DNA of 64,000 nt from Pyxidicoccus trucidator. Lineage in GTDB: Bacteria; Myxococcota; Myxococcia; Myxococcales; Myxococcaceae. The stretch spans positions 1,456,322 through 1,520,321 of the forward strand of contig NZ_JAAIXZ010000001.1 of NCBI RefSeq assembly GCF_010894435.1. Direction: 5' to 3'. Below are positions 9,779 through 17,134 of this stretch, piece after piece; positions within the stretch are counted from its first letter, which is position 1; the number at the start of each line of letters is the position of its first letter. A program made the translations under genes and the position numbers. The notes under the pieces were generated by a model that saw only the letters and a program-made list of their open reading frames with translations, ran no database searches and was not told the origin of the DNA.

Positions 9779-9982
9779 TCAGGCCGCCCGCCGGGTGCGC
9801 TTGCGCCGCGCGGGTACCACCGGAGGCAACACCCGGGGTCCCAGGGCGAACACCGCCGCGAAATAGCGGGCCTGGGCCTCGCTGCCGTAGCGGTAGCGCC
9901 GCACGGCGCCCTCGCGCATCAGCACCTCCACGCCCCAGCCTCGCTTGTCGTGGAGGAGCTCCACCTGTGACACCTCGCCCAT
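9779..9982 (-). CDS. Small basic hypothetical protein
   Basis: 67 residues from an ATG at 9982. A strong purine-rich ribosome site (GGGAGGGGG) lies a few bases upstream, which decides this start over longer in-frame readings. The fold looks like a short beta-sheet (VELLHDKRGWGVEVLM) followed by a helix, and it ends in a highly basic tail (RRKRTRRAA) that could bind nucleic acid. No family was recognised. Confidence 0.6.
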   Translation of the reverse strand: MGEVSQVELLHDKRGWGVEVLMREGAVRRYRYGSEAQARYFAAVFALGPRVLPPVVPARRKRTRRAA

Positions 9983-10225
9983 GCCGTCCCCCTCCCACCT
10001 GCGTTCCCCTCCGCTCTTGAAATCCCCGTGCCAACCGGACGTCGTGGGCCTGACGGGTTGCGTTGTCCGGGAGTCGTCACTCGGGGTGAGGGCGGTAAGG
10101 ATTGCAGGAGGGCTCGGCTGCTCGCCCGCCTGGGCAAGGCACCGTGGGAGCGGGCCCGGGAGGGCGTACCGGATACACACCCCGGGGCGCCTTGTGCCCC
10201 ACGAATCCTGCGTTAACTCAAAGGC

Positions 10226-10435
10226 ATGACTCACTTCGAGAGCAGCAATGGCGACCGGTTCGCCGAATTCGTCCTTCCCGACGGCTGCGTGCTCTGCGGC
10301 GGCGAAGTGACTGTGCGCGCCTCACAGGCAGGCGCGCACAGCTACTGCCCGCAGTGTCACTGGCTGTCCAAGCCGAGCATGCGCGTGCGCGACAACGGCG
10401 TGGAGCTGTCCTTCGCCACGTCGGCGCAGGCGTAG
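10226..10435 (+). CDS. Small zinc-ribbon-like protein
   Basis: 69 residues. Two CxxC knuckles (C21-V-L-C24 and C41-P-Q-C44) with about 16 residues between them are the arrangement of a small zinc ribbon. The protein has no signal peptide. About 240 bases of non-coding sequence precede it. The binding partner is not evident. It could be a nucleic-acid or protein adaptor; this is inferred from the metal motif only. Confidence 0.65.
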   Translation: MTHFESSNGDRFAEFVLPDGCVLCGGEVTVRASQAGAHSYCPQCHWLSKPSMRVRDNGVELSFATSAQA

Positions 10436-10555
10436 GCCCTCTCCTTCCCGGGTGGCGCGGAGCCAGGCTGGCCCCGCCACCCGCTCACGGGCCAGACCGG
10501 AGTGCCGGCAGGCCCCTGCTCCCTTCCACCACCGTGAGTCGCCGCGCCACGGGCC

Positions 10556-11410
10556 TCAGTGAGGCCCGTGGACGCTGCTCGTGTGCCCCGTGGCGAGCGT
10601 CGCGTCGTCGCGCTGGCGGTCCTCCTCGTCCCACGCGCGGCCGTCCTCGTAGCCCCACTCGGCGAGGTCCACCTTGTATTGGACGTGGGACAGCAGCCGG
10701 CCGCGGCAGAGCTTCCGCTCCCAGTTGCCTTCCTGCACCGAGCCGCTGGCGCGGGCCAGCAGCTCCTGCATCAGCCACTCGGGGACGATGGCGCGGTCCG
10801 CGGGGTAGGCGAAGCGGAAGAGCATGAGGTGCGAGAGCAGCACCTCCCAGTACCGGTCGAAGCGCTTGAGGAGCCGTGGCCAGTCGAAGCTCGCGCCCGC
10901 CTTCAGCAGGAGGTGGGTGAGCTCGTGGCCGTCGAAGCGCTCGCGCTCCAGGACGAAGGCCTTGCTCCAGAAGATTTCCTCCGCCGGAGGCACCTTGCAC
11001 GCGCAGCCCAGGAGCTGCGCGCAGACGGCGTGCTCGAACCAGCCGTCATCGACGACGGTGAGGCCGTTGCCGGACGCGAAGATGATGTCGACGAGGTAGT
11101 CGTCCCAGAAGGCCTTGTGCAGCCAGCCGTGGACGTTGCTCTCGGTGCTCCACTCATTCCGCGCGAGCAGCTCGAGCGCGCGGTCCGCGTCCTCCTTCCG
11201 GATGAAGAGGTCCAGGTCCTTCGTGTCGCGGTAGATGCCGGTGTAGTGCGCGAATGCGTACGCACCGCCGACCAGGAAAGGAATGCCGGCATCAGAGAGT
11301 AACTGGATGGCGTAGGCGCGTGCGCCCAGCTCGGCGACAGGTCGCCGGACCTCCATCCGCCGCGGGTCCCCCCCGGGTGCTCCCGAGGCCTTCGGTGGTT
11401 GCTCAGCCAT
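10556..11410 (-). CDS. Nucleotidyltransferase-fold protein
   Basis: 284 residues from the ATG at 11410. The nucleotidyltransferase signature is present near residues 45-65: GGAYAFAHYTG followed by DTKDLDLFI, giving the paired acidic residues of the minimal nucleotidyltransferase core. The remainder is helical with many aromatic residues. Related proteins are widespread and usually annotated only by fold; some are antitoxin or AMP-transfer enzymes, but no toxin partner is adjacent here. It has no signal peptide and stands alone. The substrate is unknown. Confidence 0.75.
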   Translation of the reverse strand: MAEQPPKASGAPGGDPRRMEVRRPVAELGARAYAIQLLSDAGIPFLVGGAYAFAHYTGIYRDTKDLDLFIRKEDADRALELLARNEWSTESNVHGWLHKAFWDDYLVDIIFASGNGLTVVDDGWFEHAVCAQLLGCACKVPPAEEIFWSKAFVLERERFDGHELTHLLLKAGASFDWPRLLKRFDRYWEVLLSHLMLFRFAYPADRAIVPEWLMQELLARASGSVQEGNWERKLCRGRLLSHVQYKVDLAEWGYEDGRAWDEEDRQRDDATLATGHTSSVHGPH

Positions 11411-11560
11411 GCGCAAAAGATAGGAGGACAGAGCCTGCACGACAGCGGTACGGCCGCGTGCCCGGATGCAGGGCAGGCAGGGAGGCACAGCGGTTGTTAC
11501 GGGGCTCACGGCGGAGTGTCGGACAGCGCACGGCTCACTTGCGCAGAACCACCGCCGGAA

Positions 11561-12127
11561 TCAGTCGTCGGCCTCCGCTTCCGGGAGCGACTTCGCGGCC
11601 ATGGACATGGGGTAGATGGCGCGGAGGTTGACCCGGTAGTGGTACGCGACGAGGTGATACTCCCCCGCAATCAGGATGAAGACCTGTTGGGGCGGCTCGG
11701 GCTGACTGTCGACCCAGGCCTTCGCTTCCTCGTACGAATCGAACGTGGCCACCGGAGGGGGGAGCCCACCTCGCGCCATGTCTTCGAGGTAGAACTCCAG
11801 GACGGGACTGCCGGGCAATCTGCGTTCGCCCAGGTCTCTGAAATAGACGATGTTGTGGTACTCACCGGCGATCAGCACCTTGGCGCCGTCCGGCGGATTG
11901 GGGTGCGCTTTCAGCCACGCCATTGCCTCCTCACGCGTGTCGAAGCTGGCGGTGACGAGTGGAGGCGCCCTGAGGTCCAGGCTCTTGCGGTATTCGTCGA
12001 AGGCGTACGTCTGACCCGTCTCGAAGAGGAACTCGAACAGGTCCATCGCAATCCGCAGCTGGTCCTTCTCCTCCGGCGACTGGTTTTCATGACGAAGCCG
12101 TCCGAGCAGGGCTTCGACTTCGACCAT
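11561..12127 (-). CDS. Putative immunity-type protein with internal duplication
   Basis: 188 residues. Residues 59-98 and 126-165 are two copies of one unit, each with a S/T-FD..EEA.AW motif and an LIAGEYH core, after a helical N-terminal cap. It lies directly downstream of a SitA-like lipoprotein. A GTG at 12145 overlaps the stop of that gene (GTGA) and would add six residues, so translation may start there instead; the ATG at 12127 is the conservative choice. The position after a toxin-type lipoprotein and the lack of any export signal suggest an immunity protein. That role is an inference from context, not from a recognised domain. Confidence 0.65.
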   Translation of the reverse strand: MVEVEALLGRLRHENQSPEEKDQLRIAMDLFEFLFETGQTYAFDEYRKSLDLRAPPLVTASFDTREEAMAWLKAHPNPPDGAKVLIAGEYHNIVYFRDLGERRLPGSPVLEFYLEDMARGGLPPPVATFDSYEEAKAWVDSQPEPPQQVFILIAGEYHLVAYHYRVNLRAIYPMSMAAKSLPEAEADD

Positions 12128-12141
12128 CCCCTTCCCTGGTT

Positions 12142-12780
12142 TCACGGTACGCCTCTCTCCATGAAGGGATCGGTCCCAGGAGCCGCCTCGGCCAGAAGTA
12201 CCGCTGGCGCGAGAACGATGAGCCCCGCGCCCATGGAAACCACGACGAAGACAGCCCCCGCGATAACGACCACGCTCCCTACCAGAATCGCTCTGCGATT
12301 CCGCTTCAACCAATCCACTGCGGCATCCACCGCTGCGAACTCCTGTGGCCGTAGCTTCTCCAGCTCAACGCAATCCATATAGGGCTGCATGCATTGGCCT
12401 TCACAATACTCCTTCTTGCCGCCTTTCTTCCGCTCAGGAGAGGTCATATGTCCGTATCCCCGGGACAGAGGACGGCGTATGCACTCAGCGACACATTCCC
12501 GGTTCTCTGCATCGCAGTCGCGAGGCCGGCGCACGACAGGTACGACCCGGCCAGCCAGCTCCCTTGGGCTCGAACGGGCGCTGAACCGCGCAAGGTCAAG
12601 CTCCTCGGCGGGCTGCCATGAGTGAGTCACCGTGCCGTCAGCCTGCTCTTGGATGACGAGCACGAGGCGAGTGGACTCCCCGGCGCTGACCGGAGCGCCG
12701 GAGCGGGTGGTTCCGCACGAAGCGAGAAGCATGGCAAGGAGTGAAGCAACGATTCGCTCCGAGTTCGCGTGAGTTCTCAT
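12142..12780 (-). CDS. SitA-like cysteine-rich lipoprotein lacking a toxin domain
   Basis: 212 residues. A lipoprotein signal ends at LLASC, with lipidation expected at C22. A six-cysteine segment follows (C89, C96, C100, C126, C130, C137) containing CMQPYMDC, then a hydrophobic stretch (about 164-198) that could form one long or two short helices. It resembles the delivery half of myxobacterial SitA-type polymorphic toxins, which are passed between kin by TraA/TraB outer-membrane exchange. Such proteins normally continue into a variable C-terminal toxin. This one stops 14 residues after the hydrophobic stretch. The start at 12780 has an AGGA five bases upstream; 12786 is an alternative. Family assignment is from remembered motifs. 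Confidence 0.65.
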   Translation of the reverse strand: MRTHANSERIVASLLAMLLASCGTTRSGAPVSAGESTRLVLVIQEQADGTVTHSWQPAEELDLARFSARSSPRELAGRVVPVVRRPRDCDAENRECVAECIRRPLSRGYGHMTSPERKKGGKKEYCEGQCMQPYMDCVELEKLRPQEFAAVDAAVDWLKRNRRAILVGSVVVIAGAVFVVVSMGAGLIVLAPAVLLAEAAPGTDPFMERGVP

Positions 12781-12842
12781 GCCCATCCTGCTTCCGTCGT
12801 GAGCTGCATCCGCCAGCCATCCAAACACATCGGTCTCTCACT

Positions 12843-13748
12843 TCACCGCACCAGCCAAAGCCACAGCGGCGCGGTAGCGAAGGACAGCGGAATCCCCACG
12901 CCCACCATCAACACGGCCAGCTCGGGGTCCAGCTTGTGCTCGGCGGCGAGGATGGCCGCGCTCACCATGGGCGCCATCGCCGCCTGGAGCACCGTGGCCT
13001 GCACCACCACCGGCGCCAGTCCCGGCATCGCCAGCAGGCCCAGCGCCACCAGCCCCGGCACCAGCAGCAGCTTGTACGACAGGCCCAGCGCCAGCGCGGG
13101 CAGCCGGTGCCGCACCCCCGTGAGCCGCAGCTGCAAGCCCACCGAGAACAGCGCCAGCGGCGTGAGCAGCGCGCCCAGTCGCTCCAGCACCGTGTCCAGC
13201 CACACGGGGAAGCCCCAGGGCCGCAGTACCAGCGACACCACCAGCGCGAGGAACGGAGGGAACGTCACCACCTTCCGCGCCAGCTCGCGCCACGGCAGGT
13301 CCGCCTCCGCGCTCGCCCGCGTCGCCGCGAGCGTCGCCAGCGTGGACAGCACCAGGAACGAGCCGAGCTGGTCCGCCACCACCGCCACCGCGAGGCCGCC
13401 CTGCCCCAGCAGCGCCTCCGCCATGGGCAGCCCCACGAAGGCCGTGTTGCCCAGCCCCGCCGACAGCACCAGCGCCACCACCGACTGCCGCGACAGTCCC
13501 AGCCGAGGCCCCAGCAGCCGGAAGAACGGGCCCGCCGCCAGGTAGTACAGCCACGGCACCACCGCGGCCACGGCCAGCTCGGGCACGAACTCCAGCCGGT
13601 GCATCACCCGCAGCACCAGCGCCGGCAGCGCCACGTACAGCACGAAGGTGTTGAACGCGCCCGCCGCGCCCTCGGCGAACCTGCCGCTGTGCCGGGCCAG
13701 CACACCCAGCAGCAGGCACGTTCCCAGCAACCCGATGACCGCGCTCAT
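12843..13748 (-). CDS. AEC-family (auxin efflux carrier) transporter
   Basis: 301 residues, nearly all membrane-embedded, with about ten hydrophobic helices. The start (VIGLLGTCLLLGVLAR), the conserved NTAFVGLP segment of helix 4 and the five-plus-five helix layout match bacterial AEC permeases. The substrate cannot be told from sequence; bacterial members export or import small organic acids. Its ATG overlaps the stop of the LysR regulator (ATGA, 13745-13748), so the regulator very likely controls this transporter in the same transcript. Confidence 0.88.
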   Translation of the reverse strand: MSAVIGLLGTCLLLGVLARHSGRFAEGAAGAFNTFVLYVALPALVLRVMHRLEFVPELAVAAVVPWLYYLAAGPFFRLLGPRLGLSRQSVVALVLSAGLGNTAFVGLPMAEALLGQGGLAVAVVADQLGSFLVLSTLATLAATRASAEADLPWRELARKVVTFPPFLALVVSLVLRPWGFPVWLDTVLERLGALLTPLALFSVGLQLRLTGVRHRLPALALGLSYKLLLVPGLVALGLLAMPGLAPVVVQATVLQAAMAPMVSAAILAAEHKLDPELAVLMVGVGIPLSFATAPLWLWLVR

Positions 13749-14818
13749 GACGTCCGTGCCTTCGCCTTCCCTCGCCGCCCTTGCCCTATATGCGAACGCG
13801 AGGACGCCTTCCCGCGTTTCGCCCCGCCGCCTGACGGCCGCCTTACCGGAACCTCCTCGGGAGGCTTCACCCGGGACTCCGCCTCAGCCAACGAGCCCGG
13901 ACCCACGGGCTCCCCTGAGAGCAGCCCGCCCCCCGCCAGCAACGGCCGCGCACGCTGGATGACCTCCGACAGGAAGCCCATCACCGCCCGCACCCGCGCG
14001 CTCTGCTGCAGGTCCGGGTGCACCACCAGCCAGATGTCCCGCCGCAGCGCCGCCACCGGAGGCAGCAGCCGCCGCAAGCCCGGCGCGGTGTCGCCCTGGA
14101 AGCACGGCATCAACCCCAGCCCCACGCCCGCGCCCGTCGCCGCCACCACCGACAGCAGCGAGTTGCACCGCATCACCACCCGCGCGGACGTGGCCACCTC
14201 GCCCATCCACCGCGCCTCCGGCCACTTCGCCGCCGCGTCCGCGTAGCCGATGACGTCATGCCCCGCGAAGCCCAACGCCGGGTCCGGCAGCCCGCGCCGC
14301 GCGAGGTACCCCTCCGCCGCGTAGAGCGAGATGGCAATCTCCCCCACCTTGCGCGCCACCAGCGACGCCTCCTTCGGCCGCGTCAGCCGCACCGCCACGT
14401 CCGCCTCGCGCCGGGTCAGGTCCAGCGCGCCGTAGTCCGTGAGGAACTGCACCTCGATGCCCGGGTGCCGCTCGCGGAACACCCCGAAGCGCGGCAGCAG
14501 GTGATTCACGGCGAAGGCCTCCGTCGTCGTCACCCGCACCACGCCCTCCAGCCGCGCGTCCTCTCCGCCCGCCCGGCGCTCCACCGCCAACACCGAGGCC
14601 TCCATCTCCTCCACCGTGCCGCGGATGCCCTGCCCCGCCGCCGTCAGCACGAAGCGCCCCGGCGTCCGGTCGAACAGCCGCGTCCCCAGCTCCTCCTCCA
14701 GCACCGTCAGCCGGCGCCCCACCGTTGTCGCATCCACCCTCAGCGCGCGAGCCGCCGCCGCGAGCGTCCCCTCGCGAGAGATGGCCAGGAAGTACCGCAG
14801 GTCATTCCAGTCCGGCAT
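13745..14818 (-). CDS. LysR-family transcriptional regulator
   Basis: 357 residues from the ATG at 14818 (MPDWNDLRYF). It has an N-terminal winged helix-turn-helix (TLAAAARALRVDATTVGRR) and a LysR effector-binding domain of about 200 residues. It ends with an unusual basic, low-complexity tail of about 50 residues (KRGKASSRSH, GRRGKAKART) beyond the normal LysR length. An imperfect palindrome lies 6-21 bases upstream of the start and may be its own operator. It is translationally coupled to the AEC transporter. In-frame ATGs further upstream would add sequence without LysR similarity. Confidence 0.9.
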   Translation of the reverse strand: MPDWNDLRYFLAISREGTLAAAARALRVDATTVGRRLTVLEEELGTRLFDRTPGRFVLTAAGQGIRGTVEEMEASVLAVERRAGGEDARLEGVVRVTTTEAFAVNHLLPRFGVFRERHPGIEVQFLTDYGALDLTRREADVAVRLTRPKEASLVARKVGEIAISLYAAEGYLARRGLPDPALGFAGHDVIGYADAAAKWPEARWMGEVATSARVVMRCNSLLSVVAATGAGVGLGLMPCFQGDTAPGLRRLLPPVAALRRDIWLVVHPDLQQSARVRAVMGFLSEVIQRARPLLAGGGLLSGEPVGPGSLAEAESRVKPPEEVPVRRPSGGGAKRGKASSRSHIGQGRRGKAKARTS

Positions 14819-14823
14819 GGCGC

Positions 14824-14839
14824 CCTGCAAGATTGCAGG
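14824..14839. promoter_or_regulatory. Inverted repeat upstream of LysR gene, candidate operator
   Basis: CCTGCAAGATTGCAGG has perfect seven-base arms (CCTGCAA / TTGCAGG) around a two-base centre. It sits immediately before the LysR start codon and overlaps its ribosome-binding region. Binding there by the regulator or by another protein could block its expression. As RNA it could instead fold and mask the ribosome site. The assignment rests on symmetry and position only. Confidence 0.4.
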
Positions 14840-14943
14840 CCCCCACGGCATTCTCCAGCGTTTCCGCATGGCCGCCTCCAGGGCATTCATGGCGCCACAA
14901 CCGGGCCGCGTGGTGCGGCCCCACACCCCGCTGGAGCCTTGCC

Positions 14944-15540
14944 ATGAACGCCACCACCCGCCTCGCCCTCACCCTCGCCGCCCTCTCCGCCGCCGCGTGT
15001 GGAGGCGCGAAGACGGCCGTCAAGCCGCAGGACCTCGCCGGCCGTTGGGACAGCCCCACCTGTGAGGCCAGTCCCAACGGGGACGGCAGCACCAGCTACG
15101 TGCAGCGCCACTTCCAGCTCACGGAGTCGGCGTGGACGCTCGAGCTGGACGTCTTCGGCGACGCGCAGTGCCAGACGAAGCTCTTCACCGCCCGCCTCCT
15201 CGGCCCCTACACGCTGGAGCGGGACTCGGAGAAGGTGGCTGGCGCCACCGAGGGCAACTTCTCCTTCGGAGAGCGCTACCTCACCGCGCACATCCAGCCG
15301 CTCGCGGACGCCTTCGCCCAATCTGGCTGCGGCACGGGCACGTGGACGGTGGGCGCCGAGCAGTCCGTCCCCGCTGCCTGCCTGTCCTTCAAGGCGCTTG
15401 CCGGGTGCAGCACCGACCATGACCTGGTGAAGGTGGACGGCAACCAGCTCTTCTTCGGTCAGCGCCCGGCGGACAACGACATGTGCGCCCCCGACAAGCG
15501 CCCGCTGGCGCTGGCCCCGCTGCCCGTCATCAAGGGCTGA
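14944..15540 (+). CDS. APCDD1-domain-like lipoprotein
   Basis: 198 residues. A lipoprotein signal ends at LSAAAC. The mature part reads as one APCDD1-like module: GRWDSPTCE near the start, an RHFQLT strand, paired cysteines (AQCQTKLF), a GPYTLE strand and a central GATEGNFSF. These follow the order of the beta-barrel module of the animal Wnt-inhibitor APCDD1. Eight or so cysteines suggest disulfides in the periplasm. It is divergent from the LysR gene. The ligand is unknown; animal members bind lipids or Wnt, which cannot be assumed here. Confidence 0.65.
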   Translation: MNATTRLALTLAALSAAACGGAKTAVKPQDLAGRWDSPTCEASPNGDGSTSYVQRHFQLTESAWTLELDVFGDAQCQTKLFTARLLGPYTLERDSEKVAGATEGNFSFGERYLTAHIQPLADAFAQSGCGTGTWTVGAEQSVPAACLSFKALAGCSTDHDLVKVDGNQLFFGQRPADNDMCAPDKRPLALAPLPVIKG

Positions 15541-15774
15541 GGCCCCGCTCCGGCAGGGCCTCGTGCCGCCAGCGTCAGGGGCACACCGCGCCTGGCGTCC
15601 GCGAAGAAGCCACCCACGCGCGGACCTCACGATGTTGGACCTCAAAGAGCCCCTACCGTCACTCCCGGGCACTTGGAGCGGAATACCCGCTGACGCATGC
15701 TCCGCCGCCGTCATGCCTCCCCGCTCCGGTCCTCCGTGCCCCGCTCCCGTCCCCTCGGTTCTGGAGCGGCGGCC

Positions 15775-17040
15775 ATGAGCGGCGCCCTGGTCCAGGCCGT
15801 GCGCGCCCTCGCGGGGGGCCTGCCCCGCACGTACTGGGTGCTGTGGGTGGGCACGCTGGTGAACCGGCTGGGCTCCTTCGTGGTGCCCTTCCTCGCCCTC
15901 TACCTCACGCGCGAGCGGGGCTTCACCGTGGAGCAGGCGGGCCTCGTCGCCTCGCTGCACGGCGCGGGGACGGTGCTGGCGGGGCCGCTGGGTGGCACGC
16001 TCGCGGACCGCGTGGGCCGGCGCCTCACCCTGGCCGGGGGCCTGTGGCTGGGCTCGGCGGGCATGCTCTTCCTCGGCTTCTCCCGCGAGCCCTTCTGGAT
16101 TGCCGTCGCCGCCTTCACGCTGGGCGTGCTGGGAGAGCTGTACCGGCCCGCGGTGTCCGCCGCCGTCGCGGACGTGGTGCCGCCGCGGGACAGGACTCGC
16201 GCCTTTGGCCTGCTCTACTGGGTCGTCAACGTGGGCTTCGCCATCGCCCTTCCGGTGGCCGGGCTGATGACCCGCTTCGGCTACGTGACGCTCTTCGTCG
16301 CCGACGCCATCACCACCTTCGTCTACGGCTGCTTCATCTGGCTGTTCCTGCCGGAGACGCGGCCCACCCGCCGGCCCGCGGGCGAGCAGGCCAGCGCCCC
16401 CGCGAGCCCCCCGGCGGCCTCGCCGCTCGCGCCCTTTCGAGACCCGGTGTTCCTCTCCTTCGGCCTGCCCATCTTCGTGGTGTCCCTCATCTTCTTCCAG
16501 GGCCACATGGCGCTGCCGCTGGACCTGGGCGGGCGGGGGCTGACGCCGGCGCAGTTCGGCTCGGTGCTCGCGGTCAACGGCGTCCTCATCGTCGTGATGC
16601 AGCCCTTCACCGGCCGGTGGCTGGGCCAGCAGCGCCGCGCCGTCGCGCTGGCCCTGGCGGCGGCGCTCACTGGCGTGGGCTTCGGCCTGCACGCGCTGTC
16701 CGCCAACGTGGGACTGGCGATGCTGGCCGTCCTGGTGTGGACGCTGGGGGAGATTGCCCAGGCGCCGGTGGCGCCCACCGTGGTGGCGGACCTCGCTCCG
16801 CCCGAGCTGCGCGGCAGCTACCAGGGCGCCTACCACATGCTGTGGGGACTGGCCGCCTGCGCCGCGCCCGCGCTGGGCGGACTGGTGATGGGCCGCTTTG
16901 GCTCCACCACGCTGTGGCTCTGCTGCCTCGTGCTGGGCGTCGCCGCGGCGGGCTGGCACCTCGCCATCGCCGGAGCCCGACGCCGCCGCATGGACACGCT
17001 GCGCACCCTGCGCCCGGACGTCAGCACGAGCGCGGACTGA
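15775..17040 (+). CDS. MFS transporter
   Basis: 421 residues with twelve predicted membrane helices and a central cytoplasmic loop rich in Ala, Pro and Ser. The loop between helices 2 and 3 carries the MFS signature (GGTLADRVGRRLTL). The overall pattern is closest to the drug-efflux MdtH-like group. The start at 15775 (MSGALVQ) puts the first helix at a normal distance; in-frame sequence upstream is Arg-rich and does not look like protein. It stands alone and its substrate is unknown. Confidence 0.88.
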   Translation: MSGALVQAVRALAGGLPRTYWVLWVGTLVNRLGSFVVPFLALYLTRERGFTVEQAGLVASLHGAGTVLAGPLGGTLADRVGRRLTLAGGLWLGSAGMLFLGFSREPFWIAVAAFTLGVLGELYRPAVSAAVADVVPPRDRTRAFGLLYWVVNVGFAIALPVAGLMTRFGYVTLFVADAITTFVYGCFIWLFLPETRPTRRPAGEQASAPASPPAASPLAPFRDPVFLSFGLPIFVVSLIFFQGHMALPLDLGGRGLTPAQFGSVLAVNGVLIVVMQPFTGRWLGQQRRAVALALAAALTGVGFGLHALSANVGLAMLAVLVWTLGEIAQAPVAPTVVADLAPPELRGSYQGAYHMLWGLAACAAPALGGLVMGRFGSTTLWLCCLVLGVAAAGWHLAIAGARRRRMDTLRTLRPDVSTSAD

Positions 17041-17077
17041 CGCTCCGCCCCGCCGCGAGTCCCGCCGGAAAAAGCAA

Positions 17078-17108
17078 CGGGCGGCCCCCCCTGGAAGGAG
17101 ACCGCCCG
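17078..17108. terminator. Bidirectional hairpin between convergent genes
   Basis: Perfect seven-base arms CGGGCGG and CCGCCCG around a 17-base loop lie between the ends of the MFS gene and the convergent metalloprotease gene. There is no clear T-run on either side, so intrinsic termination is only likely, not certain. Confidence 0.45.
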
Positions 17109-17134
17109 CGACTCACGCGTTGCCTGGGGTCAGG

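Noticed and set aside
14887-16959. 690-codon minus-strand open frame
   Set aside because: It lies opposite the APCDD1-like and MFS genes and has His/Arg/Gly-rich, non-protein-like composition.
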